A stretch of 64,000 nucleotides of DNA from Chryseobacterium aquifrigidense (GCF_006716485.1 NZ_VFPD01000001.1:2129463-2193462); one strand, 5' to 3'; counted from the stretch's first letter, positions 16,827 to 25,837 are shown. Numbers and translations: made by a program. Notes: generated from the sequence alone by a model not told the origin.

Positions 16827-16834
16827 CAAAAGTA
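16827..16834 (-). promoter_or_regulatory. -7 box of cyclotransferase copy 1
   Basis: On the minus strand this reads TACTTTTG (TAnnTTTG). It lies 20 bases before the chosen start at 16807, so the alternative start at 16822 would fall at or before the transcript start. A TTTTG lies about 15-17 bases upstream. Confidence 0.55.
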
Positions 16835-16861
16835 CTAAAATTTAATCCTCAAAACGAAAAT

Positions 16862-16881
16862 AACGCTCCCAAGGGAACGCT
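16862..16881 (-). terminator. Terminator of cyclotransferase copy 2
   Basis: GCGTTCCC/GGAGCGTT-type stem, close to perfect, with A/T runs on both sides. It separates the two tandem paralogues. Confidence 0.75.
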
Positions 16882-16908
16882 ATTTTTATTTTTATCCATA
16901 AAATCAGA

Positions 16909-17931
16909 TTATTTGATCTGAACTTCATAAATCTTTGGCCAGTTTTTTCCTGTTACCAGCATATTATCTCCTTTGAAAGCAATTCCGTTCAGTACATCAT
17001 CACTTCCTTTGGTATTTTGTTTTGCGATTTCTGTAAAATCAAAAGTTCCCACTACTTCTCCATTGGCAGGATTGATTTTTAAAATGATGGGCTTCTGCCA
17101 TACGTTGGCATAAATAAATCCGTTGTGGTATTCCAGTTCATTCAACTGATCATATGCCTGGGAACTTCCTGCAACAGCAATATATTTAATCAGTTTTGAA
17201 GGATCGTTTACATCAAGGAAATATAAAAGCTTACTTCCGTCAGAAGCAATCAGGCTTTTTCCATCATAGGTTAATCCCCAACCTTCACCCAGTACATTGG
17301 GATAAGCAAATTCTGAAAGCAGTTTTAAAGAATTTTTATCATAAACATATCCTTTTTTGCTCTGCCATGTCAACTGGTACACTTTATCGCCAACGATGGT
17401 GCTTCCTTCAGAAAAATCTTCCTGAGCCTGTTTCGTAGAAGCAAGCGGAGTTGTTGTTCCCAGTGTATATTTTAAAATCTGTGAAGATCCGTTTTGTCCG
17501 TCACTTTCATAAATGGTATTTCCTTCAATCTGGAAACCCTGTACAAAATTTTTGGGATCGTGGGGATATTCCGCTACAATCTGATAAGGAATATTTTTTT
17601 CAGGATTTTTTGCAAATACATTGATCGTAGCATCCTGATTCAGGACTTCACCTCCTTTTGTTTTAATATTAAAGGTAACAGCATTATCACCTAATGTAAA
17701 AAATTTAGGGTCAATTGTTAAATCTTTTGTTTCTTTATCTCCAAAGCTGATCGTTACGCTTTCTGCATTTTCCGTTACCTCTTTTGGAAGCTCAAGCTTA
17801 TCTCCGAAATGGTATCCCTTCGCCTCCATTGAAGTATTATAAGTGTTTAATGTATTAAGAATCTCTTTATCCTTATTACAAGACGCCAATAATAAAATCG
17901 CTGCGAAACCCGCTATTATACTTTTTTTCAT
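16909..17931 (-). CDS. Glutaminyl-peptide cyclotransferase lipoprotein (copy 2)
   Basis: 340 residues. Lipobox LLASC (Cys18), an N-terminal beta-domain (about 35-115), then a QC beta-propeller with HDPKNFVQGFQIEG, IYESDGQNGSSQI, LGEGWGLTYDGKSLIASDGS, LNELEYHNGFIYANVW and VLNGIAFKGDNMLVTGKNW. Role as for copy 1. The N-terminal domain (KGYHFGDKLELPKEV through NQDATINVFAK) is almost identical to copy 1 even at nucleotide level. The propeller and signal peptide are clearly more diverged. That pattern suggests gene conversion over that tract. Each copy has its own -7 box, so they may be expressed separately. Confidence 0.88.
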   Translation of the reverse strand: MKKSIIAGFAAILLLASCNKDKEILNTLNTYNTSMEAKGYHFGDKLELPKEVTENAESVTISFGDKETKDLTIDPKFFTLGDNAVTFNIKTKGGEVLNQDATINVFAKNPEKNIPYQIVAEYPHDPKNFVQGFQIEGNTIYESDGQNGSSQILKYTLGTTTPLASTKQAQEDFSEGSTIVGDKVYQLTWQSKKGYVYDKNSLKLLSEFAYPNVLGEGWGLTYDGKSLIASDGSKLLYFLDVNDPSKLIKYIAVAGSSQAYDQLNELEYHNGFIYANVWQKPIILKINPANGEVVGTFDFTEIAKQNTKGSDDVLNGIAFKGDNMLVTGKNWPKIYEVQIK

Positions 17932-17951
17932 TGAATTTCTAAATATTTCTC

Positions 17952-17959
17952 CAAAAATA
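17952..17959 (-). promoter_or_regulatory. -7 box of cyclotransferase copy 2
   Basis: Reads TATTTTTG on the minus strand (TAnnTTTG), 21 bases before the start codon. A TTG lies about 21 bases upstream, inside the 3' end of the next gene. Confidence 0.5.
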
Positions 17960-17966
17960 GCAAATT

Positions 17967-18350
17967 TTATTCCGTATTGCCAATATTATCTGCGGGTTCA
18001 CCAAATTGTAATATGTATCCATTGTTGTCATAGATAGCAAATTCTCTCATTCCCCATTCAAAAGTTTCAATTTCATAGCAGACTTTGGCTTTTGTTTTAA
18101 GGTCTTCCCAAAGATCATCCACTTTATTTACATTGAAATAAAAAGAACCTGAAAACCCGATTGAAGTATTATTTTCGTGTTCATTAGGCTGAGAGAGCAT
18201 AATGTACACTTCATCTTTTCGAAGAGAGGCCCACTGCCAGTCATCATTTCTGCCCATCAGTGTAAATCCAAGAACGTTCATATAAAATGCAATGGTTTCA
18301 TCAAGGTTTTCTGTCCAGAAGACAGGACGAAGTGTGGTAAATTGTATCAT
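17967..18350 (-). CDS. VOC-family (glyoxalase/bleomycin-resistance-like) protein
   Basis: 127 residues. Two betaalphabetabetabeta modules: TLRPVFWTENLDETIAFYMNVLGF (first), then FYFNVNKVDDLWEDLK and FAIYDNNGYILQFGEPAD (second). Proteins of this kind bind a metal or small ligand; no specific substrate can be named. The start codon overlaps the stop of the upstream GNAT gene by 4 bases, so the two are translationally coupled in an operon with an SRPBCC gene. Confidence 0.85.
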   Translation of the reverse strand: MIQFTTLRPVFWTENLDETIAFYMNVLGFTLMGRNDDWQWASLRKDEVYIMLSQPNEHENNTSIGFSGSFYFNVNKVDDLWEDLKTKAKVCYEIETFEWGMREFAIYDNNGYILQFGEPADNIGNTE

Positions 18351-18853
18351 AATTCCTGTAATTCAAAGGTATCTTTATGGATCTTCATATTCAGGGAAAC
18401 CCATGTTTCCTGATCAATTCTGGCTTCGCTCTTAACATCCGGATCAAAAGCAAAACCTACTTTCCGGTAACATTCAATAGCTCCTGTATTCCAGTCGTAC
18501 ACATTCAGTTCAGCAGTTTCTTTATCAAAATGACTGAATCCATATTTCAGAAGCTCCTGCATTACCTTCTTCCCATAGCCTTTTCCTCTATTGTTTTCAT
18601 CCCAGATCAGAACTCTTCCCAACAGGAATGTTTTTTCTTTTAGAAATATCTGTGCATGCCCGATTGTATTTCCCGACTGATCTGTAATTTTAAACAGGGT
18701 TCTCTTTTCATCAGATAAGTCTGCATCAAGTTGTTCTTCTGTGAGAGGAAAATGGTATGCGGGGCCGGCAAACTGAAGAAGCATCCTTTCATCTTTTATT
18801 TTTGAAATCAGTTTTGGGGCATCTTCTATTGTAAAAAGGTGTAATGCGATCAT
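18347..18853 (-). CDS. GNAT-family N-acetyltransferase
   Basis: 168 residues. GNAT fold with the acetyl-CoA loop in WDENNRGKGYGKKVMQELLKY (motif A, R/Q-x-x-G-x-G) and the motif B region ELNVYDWNTGAIECYRKVGF. It acetylates an unknown amine substrate; the layout resembles RimJ/RimL-type or small-molecule acetyltransferases. It overlaps both neighbours (4 bases with VOC, 1 base with SRPBCC), so it is the middle gene of a coupled three-gene operon. Confidence 0.88.
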   Translation of the reverse strand: MIALHLFTIEDAPKLISKIKDERMLLQFAGPAYHFPLTEEQLDADLSDEKRTLFKITDQSGNTIGHAQIFLKEKTFLLGRVLIWDENNRGKGYGKKVMQELLKYGFSHFDKETAELNVYDWNTGAIECYRKVGFAFDPDVKSEARIDQETWVSLNMKIHKDTFELQEL

Positions 18854-19281
18854 TATTTATTTTCTATATATTCTTTTAAACTCTGTCCTAAAATCGTATT
18901 CCAGCCCTTTACAAAATTTTCTCTTGAAAAGCCTTCCCCTAAGTCTTTAAAGTTTTCAATATCTTCGTGGGTTAACTTTACCACCGTGTGTTCATTTTCT
19001 GGCTGTAATTCCCAGGTTACAACAGTTTTCAGAGTTGAAAAATCAGGATAAGACCATGTGTGCTTTAATTTTTGGTTAGGTATTATTTCCAGAATTTCAC
19101 CGTGGTGATGGTATTTATTCTCACCTCCGGGTTCATAGAAATTAAATTCCTTACCTGTTTCCAATACAAAATCCTGGATATCAAAATACCAGGATTTCAT
19201 TTCTTTTTTATCGGTTAATGCTTCCCAGACTTTTTCAGCCGGAGCGTTTATTGTGTACTGAACTGTGATGGGTGTGCTCAT
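18853..19281 (-). CDS. SRPBCC (AHSA1/START-like) domain protein
   Basis: 142 residues, typical AHSA1 length. INAPAEKVWEALTDKKEMKSW starts the helix-grip fold, followed by KLKHTWSYPDF and TWELQPENEHTVVKLTHEDI, with the long C-terminal helix GWNTILGQSLKEYIE. It is a hydrophobic-ligand-binding or co-chaperone-like protein of unknown target. First gene of the SRPBCC-GNAT-VOC operon. Confidence 0.88.
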   Translation of the reverse strand: MSTPITVQYTINAPAEKVWEALTDKKEMKSWYFDIQDFVLETGKEFNFYEPGGENKYHHHGEILEIIPNQKLKHTWSYPDFSTLKTVVTWELQPENEHTVVKLTHEDIENFKDLGEGFSRENFVKGWNTILGQSLKEYIENK

Positions 19282-19330
19282 ATGATGGATTTAATATGTT
19301 TAAATGTACACAATTTTATCCATAATATTT

Positions 19331-19490
19331 AACCACAAAAGTCACAAAAGTTTTTATCTACTAAATTATTTAAGTTTAAATTTCTACTCATGAGAAGTAC
19401 ACGTAAGCCTTTAAAATTCAGAATTTTACTTTTGTAAACTTTTTATTCCTGCAAGTATTTTAACTTTTATCTTTTGTGACTTTTGCGGTT
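19331..19490. repeat. 160-bp element with terminal inverted repeats (MITE/REP-like)
   Basis: The left end AACCACAAAAGTCACAAAAG (19331-19350) is matched by its reverse complement at 19471-19490 with one mismatch in 20. The inside is A+T-rich and has no reading frame. The right end stops 10 bases before the stop of the antiporter gene. Its shape is that of a non-autonomous miniature element or a large REP unit. No target-site duplication was confirmed. Confidence 0.7.
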
Positions 19491-19500
19491 TATTTTGTAA

Positions 19501-21114
19501 TTACCCATGTGAAAAACCAGTAATCTTGGCTTCATCAAAATCCAGCTGCATTTCAATGGTTCTCATCACATGATCATCGAATATCTTTTCTCTTTTCATT
19601 CTGTGCAATTCATTTCTCTGTGCCTGAATGATCTGTCGAAGGACATCTTTATTTTCATTGATAGCGGTTACATAATCTCCTGTGGAAGCCATGCATTGGG
19701 CTTTATCTGCCATCAGCATCATTTCATTTTCCAACTTGTGCTTTTGATGACGTACAAGGCTGTTGGTTACAGCTAATTCAGAAAAGTCATTATCCAGTTT
19801 GTGCAAAGCTGTTTCCTTTAGTTTGCGCATAAGGATTACTTCCTGTTTTTCTTCCGGCAGTTCACTTCCGGCATCCTGAATATTCAATAATTTCAAGATT
19901 GGACTCAGCAATAATCCTTGCCCTACCAGGGTAATCAATATAATAACGAAAGTTACAAATAAAATAATATTCCTATGCGGAAACGCTTCTCCGTTGGGTA
20001 AAAATGCAGGAATTGACAATGCGGCAGCCAGTGAAACGACTCCTCTCATTGCTGCAAAACTGATGATAAAAGGCTCTCTCCAATCCGGTTTGGGAACTTT
20101 TAATCTTAATTCTTTAGAGCAGATTCTTGGAAAATACATCAATGCATAACTATACAAAATTCTTGTTCCGATAATCGCTCCGCCAATCACTACACTGTAG
20201 AAAATACCTTCTGAAATGGTGTATTCTTGCATTCCCTCCACTACAATAGGAAGTTCAAGACCAATCAGGATAAAGATAATGGTATTCATCAGGAATATCA
20301 GTACGCTCCATACATTCCCGGACTGGATTCTGGAGGTATGGCTTAAATAGCAATGTGAGTTATAAGACATCAATAAACCTCCAGCCACAACAGCCAACAC
20401 CCCTGAAAAATGAAAATGCTCTGCTCCCACATACATAATGTAAGGTACGATAAGAGTAATAATGGTATCGATATTGGAATTGGTAGGAATAATCTTAAGC
20501 AATGCTCCAAAAAGAGATCCTACCGCCACTCCTACAGCAATTCCACCGATAGCCATTGTAAAGAAATCCTGAACGGCATCCCTCCAGATAAACTGTCCTG
20601 AAATAACGGCTGCCAGAGCAAATTTAAATACAATTAAACTGGATGCATCATTGATAAGGCTCTCGCCTTCCAGAATATTGGTAATTTTCTTAGGAATTTT
20701 CATATGCTTCAATACCGAAGTAGCAGCTACCGCATCCGGCGGAGAATTCACTCCTCCCAGCAGGAAGCCCATTGCCACGGTAAGTCCGGGAATAATAGAA
20801 GATGAAAGATAAGCAACGACTATGGACGTTAAGAATACCAATCCGAAAGCCATGGAAAAAATTTGTTTTCTCCACTTATGAAAATCCTGCCATGAGGTAA
20901 ACCAGGCTGCCTCAAACAAAATAGGCGGCAGAAAAATAAGAAAAACAAGGTCAGGCTCTATTTCAATGCGCGGCATTCCCGGTACGAAGCTTATCAGTAA
21001 TCCTGCAATTACAAGAAAAATAGGGTAAGCTACTTTTAATTTCTGCCCGATCATTACCAATATCATCACAGACAGCAGGACTGCAATGGATATTATAACA
21101 TAGCTGTGAATCAT
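19501..21114 (-). CDS. Na+/H+ antiporter, CPA1 (NhaP/NHE) family
   Basis: 537 residues. About 12 transmembrane segments up to residue ~415, with the CPA1 marks FLPPILFEAAW, the ion-binding region GESLINDASSLIVFKFAL (ND motif) and FAAMRGVVSLAAALSIP. A cytosolic helical tail of about 120 residues follows. It exchanges Na+ (or K+) for H+ at the inner membrane. The last codons lie next to the inverted-repeat element at 19331-19490. It is probably a single-gene unit. Confidence 0.92.
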   Translation of the reverse strand: MIHSYVIISIAVLLSVMILVMIGQKLKVAYPIFLVIAGLLISFVPGMPRIEIEPDLVFLIFLPPILFEAAWFTSWQDFHKWRKQIFSMAFGLVFLTSIVVAYLSSSIIPGLTVAMGFLLGGVNSPPDAVAATSVLKHMKIPKKITNILEGESLINDASSLIVFKFALAAVISGQFIWRDAVQDFFTMAIGGIAVGVAVGSLFGALLKIIPTNSNIDTIITLIVPYIMYVGAEHFHFSGVLAVVAGGLLMSYNSHCYLSHTSRIQSGNVWSVLIFLMNTIIFILIGLELPIVVEGMQEYTISEGIFYSVVIGGAIIGTRILYSYALMYFPRICSKELRLKVPKPDWREPFIISFAAMRGVVSLAAALSIPAFLPNGEAFPHRNIILFVTFVIILITLVGQGLLLSPILKLLNIQDAGSELPEEKQEVILMRKLKETALHKLDNDFSELAVTNSLVRHQKHKLENEMMLMADKAQCMASTGDYVTAINENKDVLRQIIQAQRNELHRMKREKIFDDHVMRTIEMQLDFDEAKITGFSHG

Positions 21115-21177
21115 TTTAAGTTAGTTTTTTTAAGTTTTATTTTTTTATTTTGGGATATCAAATATTTATTATTACCC

Positions 21178-21210
21178 AAACCTTATAGGTTTTAGAAAGC
21201 TATAAGGTTT
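21178..21210. terminator. Hairpin between the antiporter and bestrophin genes
   Basis: An 11-bp perfect stem (AAACCTTATAG/CTATAAGGTTT) with an 11-base loop, 45 bases beyond the stop of the bestrophin gene. A strong T run is lacking, so it may be a terminator or a processing signal. Confidence 0.5.
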
Positions 21211-21254
21211 AATTTAATCCAACGTTTAGACTTTATCTTTACAACCGGAAAGAA

Positions 21255-22259
21255 TTAAAGCACGATATTATTCTTCGGAGTAATGGCTGGCGGAAGATCA
21301 GACTCATCCAGCATATCTCTCATATCGATTTCAATGGTACGGCTGATCTGGGTGATTGGCACATCGTTAGGACTTCCTTCAAATGGATTGACGGAAGCTT
21401 CTCCTACATTGTCTAGCGTATGGAAACACCAGGTTACCAGTAAAGAAAATGGAATATTAAACCATAGTGTCCAGCCTTCTACCATTGTTCCTTCTCCTAA
21501 TTTGTCAAATTCTTTCAATAATCCAAAAGGCACAAAAACAATAAAGAGAAGCAGAAGATAGGTGGTAATGGAAGAGAAATTTCTTGGATATGGAAAATTT
21601 TTAATTCTTTCTGCTTTTCCCTGATCGTCGGTAAACTTCACCAGTTGCTGATTGATCTGTGTCCATTGGAAATCATTCAGTTCTCCTTTTTCATAAGCTT
21701 CGGACAAAGCTTTACTTTGCATTGCCATCAATTGGGTCGCTCTGTTTTTTTTGCTTACAATGTACTGACGTTCAGATTCAGAAAGATATTTTTTCAATTC
21801 TTCGTCCAGTTGGGTCAGTCTCTCGGGAATGTCATATTTTTTAGCATATTCATCAAACTGATCTGATCCCATGTTTTCCCATGCCCTTGGCTCACGAAGC
21901 TGAAATCGCAATGCGGTAAGCCATGCATAATGACGAAGAAACATTTCTTTTACTTTACCCGGATCTTTTGAGAGTAATGCATCTCTGAGAATATATCCAA
22001 AGCTACGGCTGTCATTAATAATTGCTCCGTAGATCTGTCTGGCTTCCCACAGTCTGCTGTAGCTGGCATTGTTTTTAAATCCAACGATAAAGGCAACTGC
22101 TGTTCCCATAATCGCAATCGGCTGCCATGGAACTGAGAGAAATTTCCAGCCCATAAAATACAGAACTGTAGGGATCGCAGATAATACAACCAGTGCATAA
22201 ATACTCCGTCTGGTCCAGATAATGAACTCCCGGGCTCCGAATCTTTTTCCTGAATGCAT
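21255..22259 (-). CDS. Bestrophin-family ion channel
   Basis: 334 residues. Bestrophin/UPF0187 pattern: an N-terminal amphipathic start (RRSIYALVVLSAIPTVLYF), then PIAIMGTAVAFIVGFKNNAS and YSRLWEARQIYGAIINDSR, two more hydrophobic segments (YLLLLFIVFVPFGLL, FNIPFSLLVTWCFHTLDNVG) and the typical NPFEGSPNDVPI acidic loop. It forms a pentameric anion channel in the inner membrane. Together with the antiporter just downstream it may serve ion or pH balance; that link is inference. Confidence 0.9.
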   Translation of the reverse strand: MHSGKRFGAREFIIWTRRSIYALVVLSAIPTVLYFMGWKFLSVPWQPIAIMGTAVAFIVGFKNNASYSRLWEARQIYGAIINDSRSFGYILRDALLSKDPGKVKEMFLRHYAWLTALRFQLREPRAWENMGSDQFDEYAKKYDIPERLTQLDEELKKYLSESERQYIVSKKNRATQLMAMQSKALSEAYEKGELNDFQWTQINQQLVKFTDDQGKAERIKNFPYPRNFSSITTYLLLLFIVFVPFGLLKEFDKLGEGTMVEGWTLWFNIPFSLLVTWCFHTLDNVGEASVNPFEGSPNDVPITQISRTIEIDMRDMLDESDLPPAITPKNNIVL

Positions 22260-22335
22260 AAGTGTTTATTTTATTGTGTTTATTATAATTTATTTTCAGA
22301 TAATGGTTTACCTAGAGCATTCAGTAACTGTTTTA

Positions 22336-23013
22336 TTAGTTTTTGGTGAATGGGATATTATTATAAAAACCAATCTGAATCTGTCCGCGGTTTCTGTTCT
22401 CCTGAATCTGGTTCATATACCCGGCTTCAATTCTCATATTTTTGTTGATGACATATCCTAAGGCTCCGTAGACTCTGTTTCTATCGAAAACCGGATTATT
22501 GAAGTGAAGGAAAATCTCATTATATACTGATGCGTAAAGAGTCTTCGGCAGCATTTCCTTTTGAGTAATCGGAATATTTACTCCCAGCATATAACGGAAT
22601 CTCATTCTGAAATCATCCTGAAGGAAACGTTCTTCCAAACGATAGCGGTGCTGAAGATAGAAACGTCCAAATTTTTGCTTGGTAATGTACTGTTGGAAAA
22701 TCCGGTGTTCAATATTTTCTTTTTTTTCACCGTTTACATAAGGTTGACTGAGAATAAATCCGTATCCCAATAGAACATTGTTATTATTCTCTGTAAGATC
22801 ATATCCGATTCCTGTACGGATCAGTAACTGTTCCAGATCTCCTACTGCGTCGAAATTACGGTACTGAATTTCATTGTGCCAGTTCAGCTTCTTGCTGATT
22901 TTGTTATTTCCAAAATACATATACCATGCTCCCAGATCGTTTTTTTGAGCAAATGTCAAAATGGATCCCAAACCTAATACGGTGAACGCCAACTTCGTAA
23001 AAACCTTTCTCAT
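22336..23013 (-). CDS. DUF2490-family outer-membrane-like beta protein
   Basis: 225 residues from ATG 23011-23013; a TTG three codons upstream is possible. Signal peptide (cleavage near LTFAQ), then DUF2490 features: GAWYMYFGNNKISKKLNWHNE, LIRTGIGYDLTENNNNVLLG, RIFQQYITKQ, LQHRYRLEERF, FRYMLGVNIPI, YNEIFLHF and GRGQIQIGFYNNI. Alternating polar and aromatic strands suggest an 8-12-stranded outer-membrane barrel. Function is unknown. It lies about 75 bases upstream of the bestrophin gene. Confidence 0.82.
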   Translation of the reverse strand: MRKVFTKLAFTVLGLGSILTFAQKNDLGAWYMYFGNNKISKKLNWHNEIQYRNFDAVGDLEQLLIRTGIGYDLTENNNNVLLGYGFILSQPYVNGEKKENIEHRIFQQYITKQKFGRFYLQHRYRLEERFLQDDFRMRFRYMLGVNIPITQKEMLPKTLYASVYNEIFLHFNNPVFDRNRVYGALGYVINKNMRIEAGYMNQIQENRNRGQIQIGFYNNIPFTKN

Positions 23014-23106
23014 GCTTGTCAATTACTATTATCTATCGTTTTTAACAAAATTAATATTTTAAATCAATAATAGCAAACTATATTTTATAAGTTAATATAA
23101 AGAAGT

Positions 23107-23130
23107 ACGGATGCAATGGTCTGCATCCGT
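23107..23130. terminator. Bidirectional terminator after DUF1398
   Basis: 9-bp stem (ACGGATGCA/TGCATCCGT) followed by TTTTTTG on the plus strand, 14 bases from the stop of the minus-strand gene at 23144. Confidence 0.65.
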
Positions 23131-23143
23131 TTTTTGTAAAAGA

Positions 23144-23536
23144 TTATCCTGGAACCTGTTCTGTCAGAACATCACTTTCGTTCCGGTCAAAATAAGTACA
23201 GGTCATTGCATGAAGATCCATTGTCCATCCATTGATTCCGTTTTCTGCACAGTCTTTACAGAAAGTCATATAATCTGTTCCTCCCTGCTGGTGAATCTTC
23301 AGTCTTATTTTAAAACTATCAACGTTCAAATCATCGGAGATGGAAAGAAAAACATATTTGCTTCCTGTTTGTACAGATTGGCTTTCATGATTAAAGTACT
23401 CTGTATTTCCATCTGACACGTATGTTTTGTAGTGAGAAACACCCAATGTTTTCAGGGCTTGAATATATTGAGGGAAATCAGCTCCGCTTTTTACTTTCTG
23501 ATGTTCTGCTTTAATGTTTTCAAGGGTAAATTTCAT
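23144..23536 (-). CDS. DUF1398-family protein
   Basis: 130 residues. DUF1398 pattern: an N-terminal helix (FTLENIKAEHQKVKSGADFP), then QALKTLGVSHYKTYVSDGNTEYF, KIRLKIHQQGGTDYMTFCKD and a C-terminal WTMDLHAMTCTYFDRNES. Members such as E. coli YcgX are small cytosolic proteins without known activity. It stands alone between a terminator and the two-component operon. Confidence 0.8.
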   Translation of the reverse strand: MKFTLENIKAEHQKVKSGADFPQYIQALKTLGVSHYKTYVSDGNTEYFNHESQSVQTGSKYVFLSISDDLNVDSFKIRLKIHQQGGTDYMTFCKDCAENGINGWTMDLHAMTCTYFDRNESDVLTEQVPG

Positions 23537-23687
23537 TCTTTTGTATTTCCTGATTTTATTATTTAAGGTTATAAAATTATTGCATTTTTAATAAACAAAT
23601 TATCTGCATCTGCTTATAAAACAACAACTAATTTAGTCAGAAAATATAATTTTATTAATTTTTTAATGAAAACAACGGTATGGACAT

Positions 23688-24377
23688 TTATTCGAATCTG
23701 TCTTTTAAATAATTCATATCGGCAATTTTACTTTCTATGGCATATACTACCAAGCCAGCCGTATTTTTGGCTCCTGTTTTCAGCAGTAGGCTGTTGCGGT
23801 GTCCTTCGACGGTTCTGGAGCTTATAAAAAGCTGATCGGCAATTTCAGAGGTGTTGTATTGTTTACAGATTAATTCCAATACTTCTTTTTCTCTTTTGGA
23901 AATATGATTGGCATCAAAAATACTGGAAATTTTCTTTTTAGGCTCTGTAAGGTTTTGATGGAGCGCTTCCATGACCTCATTGTTATAAAAGAAACCTTTG
24001 CTGTGTACTTCCCGGATTGCCGTGAGCAATTCTGCAGGACTTGAGTTTTTTTTAAGAAAAGAGCATGCCCCGGACTGTATCATATTGACAATAAATGCTT
24101 TTGTGTTATAGCTCGTTAATGCAATAATTCTGATCTGAGGATATTTGATATGGATCTGTTTGGTAGCTTCTACTCCGTTAATTTCCGGCATATTGAGATC
24201 CATCAGGATAATATCAGGCAGTTCTTCCAGGGTTACAAGCTCATCCAACAGCTCTTTCCCATTGCTGAAATCCCTTACCAGTTCAATATCTTTTTCTCTC
24301 TGTATCAACAATGAAATTCCCTGACGAAAGAGTGCTTCATCGTCTACAATTATTACACGAATTATGTCCTTTTCCAT
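23688..24377 (-). CDS. LuxR/NarL-family response regulator
   Basis: 229 residues. Receiver domain with the acidic pair Asp12/Asp13, phospho-acceptor Asp60 (IILMDLNMPE), a Thr/Ser switch (IALTSY) and Lys (FLKKNSS). Linker, then a LuxR HTH at about 162-215 (ISKREKEVLELICKQYNTSE, IADQLFISSRTVEGHRNSLL). It lies 11 bases downstream of the histidine kinase gene and should be its partner. Confidence 0.93.
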   Translation of the reverse strand: MEKDIIRVIIVDDEALFRQGISLLIQREKDIELVRDFSNGKELLDELVTLEELPDIILMDLNMPEINGVEATKQIHIKYPQIRIIALTSYNTKAFIVNMIQSGACSFLKKNSSPAELLTAIREVHSKGFFYNNEVMEALHQNLTEPKKKISSIFDANHISKREKEVLELICKQYNTSEIADQLFISSRTVEGHRNSLLLKTGAKNTAGLVVYAIESKIADMNYLKDRFE

Positions 24378-24388
24378 CTTATAATGAT

Positions 24389-25165
24389 TTAAAATGTAAA
24401 TTCTACAGTGATTCCTTTATTGTTTTCACTTTCAATCTTTAGTGTTCCATTGATCAGTTCTACCCGGCTTCTGATATTTCTCAAGCCTAATCCTTCTTTC
24501 AAAGTATTTTCATTCAGATTAAATCCTTTACCATCGTCTTTATAGATACAGGTATTTTTTCCGTTTTTTCCTAAAAATTCTATATCAATATGCGTACTTT
24601 CCCCGTGTTTAATGGAATTGTTAATGAGCTCCTGAAGTATTCTAAAGATATGCAAATTTTTCTCTTCTTCTGCTTTTGCAAAGTACAGACTATTAGAATA
24701 AGTCACCTGCAGGGTTTTGGACAGGTTTATTTCTGAGCATAATGCATCTATTGCAGCATGAAGTCCAAACTTTTCTAAAATCGGAGGAAGGAGATCATGT
24801 GAGATTTGTCTGGCACTTTCCGCAGTTTTGTTGACGAGATGTATTATTTTATTTTTCAGATCATTATATTCTTCTCTGGTCAAATTATCAAAATCCAAAA
24901 GATGAATATTTAAAGAAACCACACTGAGTTTTGAACTGATATCATCATGCAGATCCTGGGCTATTCTCAGTCTCTCTTTTTCCTGGGCACTGATAATGGC
25001 ATGGGTAAGATCTTTCTCGTATCTGACCTCCAGCTCCTTTTTCTGAATAAGATTTCTTGTTATTTTCTTATTTGAAAAGTAATAAAATATGATCAGGGTA
25101 ACAGCCAGTAAGGTAAAGGCCAGAAAGGTATAAACGATGGTGGAAATAATTGTATTCTCATTCAT
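24389..25165 (-). CDS. Sensor histidine kinase, HisKA_3 (NarX/DesK-like) type
   Basis: 258 residues. One transmembrane segment (about 9-30), a coiled-coil signalling helix, then the H-box ERLRIAQDLHDDISSKL with His73, and the HATPase domain with the N-box ILQELINNSIKHGES, G1 (KDDGKGFNL) and G2 (EGLGLRNIRSRVELING). There is almost no extracytosolic sensor domain, so the signal probably comes from the membrane or a partner such as the upstream membrane protein (25187-25819). Confidence 0.93.
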   Translation of the reverse strand: MNENTIISTIVYTFLAFTLLAVTLIIFYYFSNKKITRNLIQKKELEVRYEKDLTHAIISAQEKERLRIAQDLHDDISSKLSVVSLNIHLLDFDNLTREEYNDLKNKIIHLVNKTAESARQISHDLLPPILEKFGLHAAIDALCSEINLSKTLQVTYSNSLYFAKAEEEKNLHIFRILQELINNSIKHGESTHIDIEFLGKNGKNTCIYKDDGKGFNLNENTLKEGLGLRNIRSRVELINGTLKIESENNKGITVEFTF

Positions 25166-25186
25166 TTTGTAAAATCATAACAGTAA

Positions 25187-25819
25187 TTACACATTTTTTT
25201 TACGGGTAGACAGATATTCTATCAGAATAAAGATCTGGTACACAATAAACATGACAACATTGAATACCCAAATCTCTTTATGCAGTTTTCTGTTCATGAC
25301 CGTATACAGATTCCCGGACAAAAATATTACGGTACTGCTTATCAGATAAAGTAAAAGTCCCAGGCTTATATAATTGTATTTCTTTTTGGTATCCAGTATA
25401 TTATACAAATGCAATAATGCCAGAATTATAATAGAATAAGACGTGACAAAAATTTCAAAAAGATTAAAAACATAATACTTTTCCGGATATATTATATACT
25501 GTATAACAAGAACAACAGGAATGATAATTAAAAGTGTACGTGCTGTTTTTTTCTGGTATTTTTCCGTTATAATCTCATGGAAGAATAATCCCAGTAATAA
25601 AAACTGGCCTATCAGATAATAATGTGAGAAAAACAGATTATTAATCTTCTGTGAATTCAATACATAGAAAACAATTTCACATACTAATATCCAGGCCAAA
25701 TAGCCGATGAAGAATGTATAGGCTTTTACTCTTCCGGAAAAGCCTATACAGTATACTGCCAGATTAATCAGCAGAATACCTTTTCCAATTAACGACAATA
25801 TTTCAATCCATTGATCCAA
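25187..25819 (-). CDS. Multi-pass membrane protein linked to a two-component system
   Basis: 210 residues with about six or seven transmembrane segments and a basic C-terminus (STRKKNV). The start is TTG at 25817-25819, supported by a GGAG at the right distance upstream; no in-frame ATG is near. It lies 21 bases upstream of the histidine kinase and may supply the sensing part that the kinase lacks; that is inference from position. I recognise no named family. Confidence 0.7.
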   Translation of the reverse strand: MDQWIEILSLIGKGILLINLAVYCIGFSGRVKAYTFFIGYLAWILVCEIVFYVLNSQKINNLFFSHYYLIGQFLLLGLFFHEIITEKYQKKTARTLLIIIPVVLVIQYIIYPEKYYVFNLFEIFVTSYSIIILALLHLYNILDTKKKYNYISLGLLLYLISSTVIFLSGNLYTVMNRKLHKEIWVFNVVMFIVYQIFILIEYLSTRKKNV

Positions 25820-25837
25820 TGATCTCCAGTTTTCAGA

